From Blepharisma japonicum (lineage: Eukaryota; Ciliophora; Heterotrichea; Heterotrichida; Blepharismidae), in the NCBI GenBank assembly GCA_949751835.1, contig CATKHK010000073.1, forward strand, positions 62,001 to 126,000: DNA of 64,000 bases. Reading direction: 5' to 3'. The translations under genes were made by a program, and so were the position numbers. The first letter of the stretch is position 1; each line of letters opens with the position of its first letter. The notes under the pieces are model-generated. The model did no database searches and was not told where the DNA came from. It saw only the letters and a program-made list of their open reading frames with translations. Of this stretch, positions 1-10,309 are shown one piece after another.

Positions 1-867
1 AATATCTTCTAAATGATTCTTCATCCCCTTAAACTGATCAGGGACATGCGAAAACTTTGTGACTGAAGGCAATGGCCATCTTTTCCGCTTTGATGTCTTC
101 ATTTTTGAAATGAGTAGTTTTTTCTCTTTTGGGGATTTCTCATACTTTTCCTTCTGCTCCATTATCTTGTGGTATTCAATATTGATCTCATTGATAACAG
201 CTTGCAAAGACTGCTCTGCTAATAAAATCTTAGATTTTCTTGACTGTTTTTCAGCTTTTTTAATGCATTCATTAGTTGCTGTCTTTATTTTTTCAATGAG
301 CCCATCCCTAGCTTTATTTAACTCATTTATATGGTCTTCCAGACACGTTTCGACCTCTTGCATGCATTTTTGAAGCTCAAATTTATTTTTTTCCACGTCT
401 TCTATTTTCTTTAGAAGAAACTCTTGTTCAATAATAAATTTATTGCTAATTTTTTCGATGATCCTATCAGCTTTTGAACTATTCAATGGTATACATTTAT
501 GGTTAATGTGCTCATCAGCACAGTTCCAGCACAGAAGTTTGTTGTCCTTTTTGCAATAGCACCCATATTCAAGTCCATGTGTAATACACATAGTTGATTT
601 TAATTGGGTTTCATTTATTTGCAATATTGCGTAGTTTGTGGGAAGATTTTTGATACTTTCTGGGTCTAGAGATTTGCATATTGAGCATATTGAGCCTAGG
701 TCTGACTTCAATTTTTCTAAGCACTGAGAACATGCTGTGTGGCCACATTTAGTCATTTTTGGGATAATGAGGTCAGAGTCATATGGCATTAGACATATGG
801 GGCATTCTGCTGTCACTGTGTTCATTATCGCGATAGGCGAAGTTTGAATTGGTAAAGTACCTCCCAT
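1..867 (-). CDS. RING/B-box/coiled-coil (TRIM-like) protein, 3' end outside window
   Basis: The frame is open from an ATG at 867 to the window edge (289 codons, no TAA/TAG), so the C-terminus is missing. Residues 22-64 carry a C3HC4 RING (CPIC, CGHTACSQC, CSIC). Residues 94-123 carry a B-box-like zinc cluster (CITH, CYC, CWNC, DEHINH). Residues about 135-250 are a lysine/glutamate-rich predicted coiled coil. RING-B-box-coiled-coil order is the TRIM/RBCC layout of E3 ubiquitin ligases, so ubiquitin ligase activity is inferred from family knowledge; no substrate-binding domain can be seen before the edge. It is not interrupted by TGA. Confident about the domains, not about the function. Confidence 0.85.
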   Translation of the reverse strand, partial: MGGTLPIQTSPIAIMNTVTAECPICLMPYDSDLIIPKMTKCGHTACSQCLEKLKSDLGSICSICKSLDPESIKNLPTNYAILQINETQLKSTMCITHGLEYGCYCKKDNKLLCWNCADEHINHKCIPLNSSKADRIIEKISNKFIIEQEFLLKKIEDVEKNKFELQKCMQEVETCLEDHINELNKARDGLIEKIKTATNECIKKAEKQSRKSKILLAEQSLQAVINEINIEYHKIMEQKEKYEKSPKEKKLLISKMKTSKRKRWPLPSVTKFSHVPDQFKGMKNHLEDI

Positions 868-1393
868 TAAAATTTTATTTTGAATTTAAATTCATAATAT
901 CTTTATCAACAAATTTCGAATTTTTATTAGTAAAAATTGAAATTTATATTAATTCATGATTATACTCTGATCTTCTGGCACATGATTAAAAATTAATGAT
1001 TTTCAAATATATAGAATAAGAATTGACTAAATAGCAGCGCCATTTTCTCATAGAAGAAAAAGCTCATCATAATCAATCCTGAATTAATTTCCACTTGAAT
1101 TGAAGACTATTCTTAGAATTAATTATCAAAATATTAATGAAGAAACAAAGAAAATGCTATTCATGAGTGCGAAAGAATATAAATGTAGTCAGATACTCTT
1201 GATAAAATCATCAATCACTTTAAAAGTCTATCATCATGATCAGCTTTCTAACAAGTGGGCATTCATCCACCATTTTATTATTATAATAGCCTTAATATCA
1301 AAAGGTAAATGAAAAATCATAAGGAATTTCTCAATTCTAAAAATGTTGTATTTTTTAAAATTCTAACCTAAAACTTGAAGAAACATCTTATAA
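868..1393. other. AT-rich intergenic region, no supported gene
   Basis: This holds the 5' flank of the RING/B-box gene and the 3' flank of the next minus-strand gene. A plus-strand frame (1088-1365 when TGA is read as Trp) is open, but it has no ATG near its start and no recognisable protein character. No RNA gene was seen. Confidence 0.5.
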
Positions 1394-1840
1394 TTAAGAA
1401 TATTTTGATCGATAAAAATCAGCTGGCATTCTAACTTTATGAGGCTCCTGGTGATAACTCCACTCTGGTCTCTTTGCTTTCGAGTTAAGTGATTTTCCGT
1501 CGAAATCTCCACCATAGACAGTACGCCAATGGCTTGTCATATGTGGATTTGGTTCTGTTTTTTCTTCTTGGCCGGACTGGACAATAAACTTCCCAGTTTT
1601 ATCAAATACAGGCTTCCTTGGCCTTACTAGATAGTCTACAGGTGTGACTGTATCGCTCATCCTACTTCCATAGACGGAATGCCACCTATCATAGTTGCTG
1701 AGATACCCTTCTTCTTCCTTTACCCCAGAGACTTTATCATAATATTGCCTTTCTAATGAGTTCTGGCCTGGCTTGAGAGTTGTTATAGGCTTTTGTCCAT
1801 AGCTTTGAAAGCCTGCATAATGGGTCGCTCTAGAAATCAT
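1394..1840 (-). CDS. Small Tyr/Trp-rich hypothetical protein (148 aa)
   Basis: Single exon from an ATG at 1840 to a TAA. The 148-residue product is rich in Tyr, Trp, Arg and Pro, with short spaced motifs such as RWHSVYGSR and HWRTVYGGDF, which look like a loose internal repeat (W-H/R-S/T-VYG). No transmembrane segment, coiled coil or catalytic motif is visible. Short proteins with spaced W/Y/P motifs often bind microtubules in axonemes, but that is only a guess from composition. I do not recognise a family. Confidence 0.6.
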   Translation of the reverse strand: MISRATHYAGFQSYGQKPITTLKPGQNSLERQYYDKVSGVKEEEGYLSNYDRWHSVYGSRMSDTVTPVDYLVRPRKPVFDKTGKFIVQSGQEEKTEPNPHMTSHWRTVYGGDFDGKSLNSKAKRPEWSYHQEPHKVRMPADFYRSKYS

Positions 1841-1880
1841 ATAACTGTTGATTTAAATTATTATTCAATTTTTCATAGGC

Positions 1881-2861
1881 TTACTTAAAGTTGGGATTTT
1901 GCTGATAATACATATAAGCTCCTTGCTGGCCGTTTATATATGGATTGGCCTGTAATGATCGTGGATTCTGAGGAGCTTGATATGGATTTTGTGGATAATA
2001 AGGATTAAATCCTTGATAAGGCATCCCATAATAAGGGGTATGTGAAGGATCTTCACAAATATGCTGATGCATTGAAGGATCAATAAAAGGATTCTGTGGC
2101 ACCCCTTGAAAATTCATCATCATTGGGCCGAACATGTGCCCTCCTCCATAATAGATCATATCTCGGTTCATATCCTGATGTGAAGGCTGAGGAACTATAA
2201 TCCCTTCCTGCTCAGGTGGCTTCACCTGATCATAAGCATGTAAATAAGGCTGTGGATAAGGACCATTTGGCTTTCCTATCATCATATGCTGAGTTATTGG
2301 CCCATGGTGCTGCTGTAGTCCTTTGGACTCTTCTTGCATGTGTATTGAGGTATTTCTTGTATAACAAATTTCAGATTGAGGGGGCGGTCGTGTTTGGTCT
2401 TCATACATAGCTTCTCCAGAATGGATGTCCGTTTCTTGGCCTGAGGACTGAAGAGACATTTCATGAGGGTGACGAGTCATTATTTGTGTAACTGGTTTTT
2501 GAGTGCCAACTTCCATTGGCTGCTGAACATCTTTAATTGATATTTTGATCTTTATCTGTCCTGCTCCCACCTGATCTCGTACGATGTCAATCCACCGCTC
2601 GCCTTCTTTAGCATCGATTCTTGAGCTCCCAATCAGGATGTCTCCGTCAGGATGAGTGGTATAGACCTTCATCAGAATCTTTGGGTCCCTACCTTTTAAA
2701 GAACAGATTTTATTTCAAAAAGGGAACTTGCCTCCATCTTCGCAAATTTCTGTTTTGTCTTCCGAATTGCCTAGCCGATAAAAAACATATGTATTATTGA
2801 TAGCCACACCTCTCATTATTCCAAGCTTCCCGCAAGCTGTTTCTATTACGATCTCCCTCAT
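1881..2861 (-). CDS. C2-domain protein with Pro/Gln/Tyr-rich tail
   Basis: Read with TGA as Trp at 2715-2717, the frame runs without a break from an ATG at 2861 to TAA at 1881 (326 aa). The N-terminal ~110 residues look like a C2 domain: a starting beta strand (REIVIETACGKLG), a YVFYRLG strand, then KTEICEDGGKFPFWN, where the TGA-encoded Trp sits in the conserved P-x-W-N position of C2 domains. The rest is low complexity (His, Met, Gln, Pro, Tyr), ending in repeated NPY/QNP motifs. C2 domains bind membranes, often with calcium; calcium-coordinating aspartates are not obvious, so calcium dependence is uncertain. The tail may mediate protein interaction or phase separation (inference). Confidence 0.75.
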
Positions 2862-3481
2862 TTTAATAATTACAAGATATTAAAATATAAAAGCAGAATA
2901 AAAAGATGTTTCATGAGTAGTTAATTTGTCTGCATACTCTTCAGACAGATCTCAAACCTTTATAATTAATTCCAAAGTAATTCTATTTTAATGGCCTATT
3001 TTCATACTATTCTTCATTCTCCTTAATACTAATTAAATGCAACTTGCTATTGGCGATATCCTAAAATTAGAGTGTTGAAAGAGATTTATAGAATAGTTAT
3101 GGCTTTAAGAACAAATTTTAGTAGTGCTTATACATAAACTTAAAGAGTCTAAGATTTCAATATAACTAAATAGCACTTAGAATTGTTTAATTTTGCTTTA
3201 AAATGAAGAATTCTTCTATTCTAGCTTCTTTATTTAAATCATGACAATTCAAATATAATTTTGGGATTCAAAGATACTATATTCATAAATAAAAATAATC
3301 TCCAAATCTCAATAAATTATAGTCCTAAATAAATCTCCAAATATTTTAATAAATTACTTCTTACAAATACTCACTCGAAAAGAATTTAGCACACCCAATC
3401 TACATCTTACCATTTAAGAATTAAATTCCTCATCTCTCGCAGAATTAAAACACCTATTCAAACATCATATTCCTAACCTAT
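2862..3481. other. AT-rich intergenic region
   Basis: About 620 bases upstream of the C2-domain gene and downstream of the WWE gene. Many stops in all frames even with TGA as sense; no tRNA-like box B and no recognisable RNA or repeat was seen. Confidence 0.5.
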
Positions 3482-4156
3482 TTAGCTATCTCGTTTATTT
3501 TCTCGAAATACATTCTGAACCCTTTTGGTTTTCTTGTTCTGCATTTTCATTGTTTCTAAATTAATGACGAATTCAGAGCTCCCCATTTTGATATCCACAG
3601 GCTCCTTTGTTTTCTCAGCTTCCTCTAATTTCTGCACAATTTCCCTTGAAAAAGGTTTCTTTTTGCCTCTGTCATCATAAGTTCACGACGAAAATTCTCT
3701 TCTGCTTTCAGGCCTCCTCATCATTGGAGGAGGTTGCCTGATTATTGGTCTCCAAAACTTCCCAGATATAGGAGATTGCGCGAATTGCATAAGATTCACG
3801 TTGTAGAGTTTACCCATAATTTCCAGGATAAGTGCTGGCTGTTGGCTTTGGAATGCATCTTCAATCTTCTGGTTAGAATCTGGGTCATAAGGAGAATAAG
3901 ATTTCCCATTAAACCAAAACCACTGAAATGCGGATTTAGGCACTGACTGCTGCTGAATCAGAGAAATTAGCATGTGTTTGGCCTGCTGCTGGGCCTGCAC
4001 AGGAGTTTCCCTTCCAGTTATAATGAATCTGCCCTGTTGATAATCTATGTGAATGGAATACTGGGAGGCCAACCATGAAATTTGGCCTGAAGATTGGAGC
4101 ACTTTGGCGATTTCTTCAGTGCAATACACGTTGTAAACTCGATCCCCAGATTCCAT
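3482..4156 (-). CDS. KH-like plus tandem WWE-domain protein
   Basis: ATG at 4156 to TAA at 3482-3484, continuous when TGA 3683-3685 is Trp (224 aa). Residues ~8-68 resemble a KH-like fold (IAKVLQ, GRFIITGRE). Residues ~79-140 match a WWE domain (WFWFNG, SPYDPDSNQKIEDAF, YNVNLMQF). Residues ~158-218 match a second WWE (WTYDDRGKKKPFSREIVQKL, EFVINLETMKMQN, RVQNVFRE), whose first Trp is the TGA codon. WWE domains bind poly- or iso-ADP-ribose in ubiquitin and PARP systems. In both copies the second signature Trp is replaced (Tyr or Lys). No PARP or RING domain is fused. A reader of ADP-ribosylation is the likeliest role, by inference. Confidence 0.7.
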
Positions 4157-4396
4157 TTATAGCGAAAGGGAATTTGATGATCTCACTTAAAAATATTAAA
4201 AAATAGGGAGCTTATGAAGAAATAGCATTCAAAAATAATATAGGAAGGATAATTTTTATTTAATCTGAAAAGAAATAGAGTATTTAATCGCTTTTATAGA
4301 GAAATATAATAATTTTATTTAAATTTGATGAAAATGTTTATTACAAAATTATTATGATATCTTTCGTGATTTCAGTTAATTATTCGAATTCAGAGC

Positions 4397-5701
4397 TTAA
4401 TGGGCCTTGGAAAGAACAAGGACGGTTGCATAATTATTTAAAACTTCAACTGTGAGTTTCTCGGTTGGATAAAGCTCCCCGTCAATGGAATAAATTCCAC
4501 GATTGTTTTCAGGAGCTAGTGTTCATTTACTAGCTTTTAAATAATTCAGCTGTGGCAAATCTACATGCCTTCCTGAGTCTTCTCTAAGCAGGACTTGTAG
4601 CAATCCTCTTCTTCCTATATTTCCTCTCACAAATAAAATATCATTCATGCCATCTTCTATGCTGGCTTTTGGTGCGAAATTTAAACCTATTCCAATAAAA
4701 GGGGTATTGCAAACCACAAAGTATATAAATTGGTTCGTCTCATCATGCTCCCCTTCCTCATCTGTCCACGTCACAGTTGCATTATATCTTCTTAGCGACA
4801 AAACTCTCCAAAATCCATAAAGGTCAAACCTAAAAGACCCACAGCATCTGCATATTTCGCTTTCAATGTCTACATCTCCTATATACGCTCACGCAAGAGA
4901 AAGAAAACTATATATCACTTTTCCTGACTCAGTCTTCATCAATGATATATCAAATGGATGCATATTTCCTTTAGCTGCAATAAAACCGCAATTTTCAGCA
5001 CTCACATCTTCACCTGATTTATCACACAAAATCTGTGCCAAGGCATTTGAAGATCCTCCAGGAATCATCGAGACAGGGCACATTCTTGCTTGGTCTCCAT
5101 CATCTCTTGAGCACAATGCATTAATAACTTCATGTATAAGTCCGTCTCCACTGACAACAATAATCGCATCATAATCAGAAACTTGCATTTGTTTTATTAC
5201 TTCAGTTGCATGATTTCTATACTGTGTTCTTAATACATCTAAATCACAGGCAGCTAGCATATATTCTACTCTTCTCCATACTCTATTAGCAGTCCCTCTT
5301 CCTGAGTGGGGATTTATTAAAATTTTCAACTTTCTCCTGTATATAGGATCATCAGGATTTGGCATTGTTTGGTAATAAGCCATATGTTGAATCATTTTAA
5401 CCCATTGTTTTGTTTCTTCACTAGCAAAAGAGTACCTTTTAAACGTTCTGACTTGGTTGATTTTAGGGTAAACCATCAATTCAAACATATCCAGAGATTT
5501 CACCTTTTTCTCAACAGCTCCTAATACGTCTGCCCACTTATAGGTTTCTATTATATTTTTGGATAAAGCAGTCAATTCGATTCGTTCACAAAGAATTTGG
5601 ATGTGATATCGATCCTTGCCTTGAGAAACTTCACCGTGGTAAAGGCAGTCTGTGGATGCGATCAAGCTTTCAATCAACTCTTCGTTATTTTCCTCTACCA
5701 T
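4397..5701 (-). CDS. SPHK: Sphingosine kinase-like lipid kinase
   Basis: Continuous frame of 434 codons from ATG 5701 to TAA 4397-4399 once TGA at 4889-4891 and 4523-4525 are read as Trp. Under the standard code it would break into three pieces. The N-terminal ~105 residues may be a lipid- or PH-like region. The diacylglycerol kinase catalytic fold follows: INPHSGRG at 129-136, SGDGL at 184-188 (nucleotide loop), PGGSSNA at 214-220. The C-terminal half has the family's SLAW motif, DVDIESE and the IDGE near the end. It should phosphorylate sphingosine or a related long-chain base with ATP at cytosolic membrane faces. A diacylglycerol or ceramide kinase is less likely given DVDIESE and the order of motifs. 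Confidence 0.88.
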
Positions 5702-5721
5702 TCTATTATTTAAACAGCTTA

Positions 5722-6021
5722 TTATGATGAAGCCTTAGGAATATAGTTATATTTTCTCCGTAACAGATTCAGCTGAACGGTTACATTAGTAATGTGGCAT
5801 GTCATTAAAAGATAATTCCTAGGATTAACCATCCAAGCAAAACGAGAAAACATCGTGGAATAGATGACGAGAGCGATTGTCATATTTCTTGATATCTTTT
5901 CAGGAGGCTTCTCCATGTCAAGGAGACCCGCTATAATAAATCCCCAGTTAAAGACAGGACCCCAGAAATGCGTTGTTTTAGGACCCATTGGATGGTTCCA
6001 AAATTTTCGAGCCACTTCCAT
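5722..6021 (-). CDS. MPC1: Mitochondrial pyruvate carrier subunit 1
   Basis: A 99-residue protein with an ATG at 6021. It matches MPC1 throughout: THFWGPVFNWGF, DMEKPPEKIS, MT-AL-YS, SRFAWMVNPRN and the CHITN motif. MPC1 pairs with MPC2 in the inner mitochondrial membrane to import pyruvate. The MPC1 form is favoured over MPC2 by HFWGP and PRN-LL-CH. Two or three short hydrophobic helices are visible. It lies 20 bp downstream of the sphingosine kinase start on the same strand, but independent transcription is expected in ciliates. Confidence 0.93.
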   Translation of the reverse strand: MEVARKFWNHPMGPKTTHFWGPVFNWGFIIAGLLDMEKPPEKISRNMTIALVIYSTMFSRFAWMVNPRNYLLMTCHITNVTVQLNLLRRKYNYIPKASS

Positions 6022-6402
6022 TTTATTTATGAGAGTTATTTTATTAACTTGTACAAGTTTAATTTGTTGCCAAATAACATGGGAAATTCTCCAGCTCTAG
6101 TTTTGCTCTCATTTTTGCGATATTTATATTAATTTCTGTTCTAAAAACATTTGGATCTTCTAACTATCTGAATCGCTATAATTGCTAATTTATAAATTTG
6201 CAAATATTTGCTGAATTAAAACCCATTTATCATCACTCTGGTCCTAAATAATCCCTTTCAAATTGTGATAAATAAATACAAAATTAAAATCGCTAATTAG
6301 AGATAATTCTCTTATAGAAAACTTTGACACATATTAAAAAATAGAAATTCAGATAAAATATTTACGAATAATTTTTAACTAAATAAAATGTCATTAGATT
6401 TA
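6022..6402. other. AT-rich intergenic region
   Basis: About 380 bases between MPC1 and the Sec14-like gene, both on the minus strand. It should hold the MPC1 promoter and the Sec14-like 3' end. No further gene or RNA was recognised. Confidence 0.5.
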
Positions 6403-7647
6403 TTAAAAGATTTGACAAGCTTTAGCATAGCATCCACAAATTTTCTTGCTTTTTGGCTTTGGAGAAGAAAACGATTGAACTTCAGTATTTTCTTTTGTTT
6501 GCCCTCCATCAGAGTGAATTGACCGATTATCGAGCTTTATTTCACTCTTCTCATCCTGAAAGCTTAAATTTATTGACTCTGAGCTTATATTTCTTTCAGA
6601 TTCACTTTTATGGATTCCACTTTCTGGTTCTTTCCAAAATACCGGCAAAGAAATTGAAGGTGTTGGCGGAAGTGCAGGCTCGTCGTCAGGCACATCATAG
6701 AAGCTGATTTCCTTTTGAGGATGATACTCCTGGTATGTGGTTCTATTGCTTAAATGGGCACTCTGAGGTTCCTCAGGAGTTGTAAAAGGCCCTGGAGGCA
6801 ATATGGGAGGCCAAAATGTGGTAGCATTAGGCAATTTTCCACCATATTTTTCTTCTAGCTGGTTTGGAGCAATATGTACCTTTAATTCAGGAGGGTCAGA
6901 TTTTTTATTGATCCTTATTTTCTTTACAGTATGAGCCTCGATAAAAGTCTTAACAATTTTCCATACAAACGTAAGAGAAGAAGGTGCATTAACCACATAA
7001 TTAACGATCATTCTGCATCGAAAATTATCTTGAAGGACCTTTATAATTCTTCTTAATTCACTTATCGGAAGATTTTTTAGTGGCTGATTGCACAAATCAG
7101 TAATAATGATCCAATTTTCAATTTGTCCAGAAATCGTTAATTTTTGGATCGCAAACTCAAGATTGAAGCAAAGCAGTGCAGTAAATTCGTCAATAGAATA
7201 TTTCTTCATATCAAATTTACTAGCATTTATAACTATTATTGGGCGGTATCTGTGATCCCGTCCATGTATATAAATTGCGCCAGAATTCAAAAGGCGAGAA
7301 CATTTTGGATAAAGTGACCGAAAACTGTCAGTTAAATTTATAGCTCGTCACTCAATAGAATCTTTTAAAGATCTAATGGACTTTTTAATATCAAACTTGC
7401 AGCCAAGCAGTATTCTGAGAAGTTCTTCATCTCTGAAAAATTCAGGAAGCTCAGAAAATGATGATTTTATTTCTTGTTTAAATTTTTCTAGCATTTCGTT
7501 TTCATATGAGGTGTATTGTGTCTTGTAGAAAATAAATCTTACAAGACTTTTCCCTTCACCTGTATATATGTAGCTTCCTTGAGGTCAATAATAATAAGCC
7601 TCTTCTGGAATTAACTTTTCTTCGGAGGAGAAACTATTGTTTTCCAT
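6403..7647 (-). CDS. Sec14/CRAL-TRIO lipid-transfer protein
   Basis: The apparent start near 7290 is a TTG; with TGA as Trp at 7348-7350 and 7585-7587 the frame extends to an ATG at 7647 (414 aa). Residues ~45-95 form the CRAL-TRIO N helix region, with ILLGCKFDIKKSIRSL and then DSIEWR, where a TGA supplies the conserved Trp. Residues ~115-265 form the lipid-binding domain (HGRDHRYRPIIVINA at its start, YGGKLPN at its end). The last ~130 residues are acidic and disordered and finish with CGCYAKACQIF, a cysteine cluster that could be palmitoylated. Likely role: phosphoinositide or other lipid transfer between membranes. Confidence 0.85.
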
Positions 7648-8209
7648 AATAAAATTACTACTCACACATATTCGTTTTTACACTAGAGGTTACAAATAAG
7701 AAAAAAAATATTGAAATTTTAAAGTAATTATTGTGAATGTAGAACCTAAAATATTTTGTGCCAATGTTTGCAAAATTATGGATAAAATTTAAATTTTAGT
7801 ATATTATAGTTAAATAATTTAAATTATGAATTTTTTTGGAAGAATAATGCAAGTGAATTGGAATGAGATTTTTTATTATATTACATAGGATTTAATATAG
7901 CTTTCAAGTGCATAGGAAGTGTAACTGCGACGATTTCTTTGCATTGTATAAAAGCCATTTACATTATAATTAATGTATTAATAGAAATTTATATGATAAA
8001 TAAAAATAATTATTATATGAAAAATAGCGAATTTTAAATAAAAGCAAACACCTAGGAGCATTGATTTAAATAATCATTAATTTCTAGTTAAATTTACTCT
8101 ATTTTGAAATCGATTTTAATTTTTGGATAATTTGCATCAATAGCTGCGGCAATTCAACTATTTTGCCTCAATTAACGAATTAACTAATACATTTTTTGCG
8201 TATATAATT
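7648..8209. other. Divergent promoter region between Sec14-like and PDCD2-like genes
   Basis: About 560 AT-rich bases between two divergently transcribed genes, so it must contain both promoters. No conserved element, RNA gene or repeat could be recognised. Confidence 0.5.
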
Positions 8210-9166
8210 ATGGAAGCCTTAAATGACAGCAGCAAAATGACTGTCTATTTAGGTTTCCCAAAATCTTCTCCTACACTGACAATCAAGCAAATGCCTGACG
8301 GAAAAATTGGAGGAAACCCACTATACTTATTATCTGAGCCTCTCATCCCAGAATGCTGCGGAATCCCATCTAAATTTATATGCCAAATCTCTGCCCCTGG
8401 CGATGACGATTCTACTTATTATCGCTACTTATACGTTTTTCAATGCCTAACCTGCAAGCTTCCCTCCGCATTCCGAGCACAGCTTCCTAAAGAAAATCCT
8501 CTTATCCAAGAAGAGCAAAATGAGCCAAATGAGCCTCTTGATTCTGGATGGGATACAGTCCCTGATAACTCTGATCTCCTAAGCATGATGGACAACCTCC
8601 AAGACACCAAAGTTTCCAAAAAAGACCTTACATTTGAAATCTTCCAAGAAGACGAAAAAGCTACAGAAGTAATCAATAAGCTTTACAGGGCAAACTTGCA
8701 AAACAAAGAAATGGTGAAAGATATCTATGAGTTCATGGAAGCACCTTTTGAGGAAGAAGAGGAAGATATTCCTTTTGAAGAGGAAGAAGAAGGCGAAGAA
8801 GACCCTGAAGAAGAAAAAGATGCAAGCGATTTAATGAAACTTATAGCCAAAAATCAAAAGGACAGCAAAGATATAAGCTTTGATGTACTGAAATGGTGCA
8901 GGGATCTAGACCCAACACAATGCATTAGATATGGAAAAAGAATTCTGCCTTTGTGGTATTCAGATAAAGGAAGGCCAGAAGAAAGAATTGAGAACTGTGC
9001 TTGTGGCGAAAAAAGGATTTTTGAGTTCCAAGTACTTCCTCAAATTTTGAACTATATTAAAGAAGACGAGCTCGATTTTGGAACAATTTTAGTCTACACG
9101 TGTCCCAATTCCTGCCAAGCTGAAGGATATGCTCGAGAAGTCGCCTTGCTCCAAGCTTCAATTTAA
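8210..9166 (+). CDS. PDCD2L: PDCD2/PDCD2L-like protein
   Basis: Single-exon 318-residue protein, ATG at 8210. The N-terminus has the PDCD2 signature (VYLGFP, IGGNPLYL, C-GIPSKFICQI, LYVFQCLTCK). The C-terminal domain has CIRYG, LWYSDKGRP, CACGEKRIFEFQVLPQILN, GTILVYTCPNSC. A glutamate-rich stretch at ~180-205 separates them. Family members (human PDCD2/PDCD2L, yeast Tsr4) are co-translational chaperones for ribosomal protein uS5 and act in 40S biogenesis. Overall architecture is closer to PDCD2L, as there is no MYND finger between the two halves. Confidence 0.88.
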   Translation: MEALNDSSKMTVYLGFPKSSPTLTIKQMPDGKIGGNPLYLLSEPLIPECCGIPSKFICQISAPGDDDSTYYRYLYVFQCLTCKLPSAFRAQLPKENPLIQEEQNEPNEPLDSGWDTVPDNSDLLSMMDNLQDTKVSKKDLTFEIFQEDEKATEVINKLYRANLQNKEMVKDIYEFMEAPFEEEEEDIPFEEEEEGEEDPEEEKDASDLMKLIAKNQKDSKDISFDVLKWCRDLDPTQCIRYGKRILPLWYSDKGRPEERIENCACGEKRIFEFQVLPQILNYIKEDELDFGTILVYTCPNSCQAEGYAREVALLQASI

Positions 9167-9200
9167 TAGTTTAATTTACACAACTTATGTATATAGCAAA

Positions 9201-10280
9201 TTAAATGTGATTTTCTATTTCCTGCTGAAACCGTACAGTTTTTGTGTTATTAGGACTTGAGCCTGGGGTATTCCAGTCCCAGGTTTCCCCAAATTCTTTG
9301 ATACTTTTTAAAATGCTGTGTTTTTTTAGATTTTCAATATACCATCTTGTATTTTTATCTTTTTCTAATTGTTCTTTTAGGTTTTGTTCACCGTGCTCCC
9401 TTATGAGCTTTAAATCAAGCTTTGCATGGGTTTTCAGCTTAAAGCTGCGGTCTTTGTTAATTCCTATTTTGTTTTCAATTTCTTCTAATGCTAGAAATCT
9501 TGCAGGCAATTTTCGCCTCTCAGAAGGAGCACTACTTCTGGATCTTGATGAAGGCTTACTTTTTGCTTTTGTGCCTGGTGGGTTTGGAGATAAGTCTCAC
9601 ACTTTGGGAGTGTCTGCAGGAGTTAAACTGGAAACTTTATTATGATTGGGTGTATATAATCTTTCAATATTTTTGCTACTTCATACTTTATGATTTAGAT
9701 TTTATGGTGGAAGTAAAACAGAATTATCTTCATCTTCTAATTTTGCTTCAGCTCTTGCTTCAAAATGCCTTAACTCAACAGCGACTTTTGGACGAATATA
9801 TTTTGCCTTTTTCATATGGTTGATTTTTGGAGAGCTTGAAAAATCCGGCTGCTTTTTATGATGTATTGTCTTAGAAGAATTTCTTTCAGGCTTTCCTTTT
9901 TTCTCTTCAATTTCAATCATCTTTAACTTCGCTTTTGAAGGCAACGATGGATTCGAAATCTCAGTTAAATTTGTATCGGTATAGCTCCCTGAGCTTTTGT
10001 GAACAGGAAGAATATTTTCAGTAGAAATCACTAAATCAGGCCTCTTTAGTTTTATTTTTTTCCCTCTTTCGACTGAGCTGTTCTCACTTCTCAGTCCTTT
10101 GTGTTTATGCTTAAGAAAAGTTTTTATGGGCTTTTCAGGATCTTGGTATCTATCAAATTTTATTTTTCTTGAAGATGTGGATTGTGAGAAATCCTTGCCT
10201 AGAGGGTCAAAAACGTAAATAGCATAGTTATTCTTATGACTTTGGCAGTTCTCTGGGATATTTACTTCTCCAGATTCCAT
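9201..10280 (-). CDS. Disordered basic protein, frame interrupted by one TAA
   Basis: Starts at ATG 10280. The first 192 residues (lysine, serine and proline rich, e.g. KIKLKRPDLVIST) end at TAA 9702-9704. Downstream the same frame stays open, with TGA as Trp at two places, to TAA at 9201: 167 codons containing no methionine, basic at first (KAKSKPSSRSRSS) and then helical (FLALEEIENKIG, LIREHGEQNLKEQLEKDK). The second half therefore has no start codon of its own and reads as a continuation. No GT...AG mini-intron spans the TAA. Either the TAA is read through, or it is a polymorphism, an assembly error or a recent nonsense mutation. I do not recognise a family. Confidence 0.55.
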
Positions 10281-10309
10281 TGCTTTATTTTAATGTTTGG
10301 AAAAATGCA

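Noticed and set aside
59-373. Plus-strand frame of 104 codons at the window start
   Set aside because: It lies antisense to the RING/B-box/coiled-coil frame, which has recognisable zinc motifs. Its content is Phe/Ser-rich, as expected for the reverse of a Lys/Glu coiled coil.
1088-1365. Plus-strand frame open if TGA is Trp
   Set aside because: No ATG near the start, no protein-like features, and of a length that can arise by chance in AT-rich DNA with only two stop codons.
9702-9704. TAA at 9702-9704 explained as lying in a mini-intron
   Set aside because: The only GT upstream within reach has no AG 15 or 16 bases on, and longer GT...AG choices shift into frames that stop quickly.
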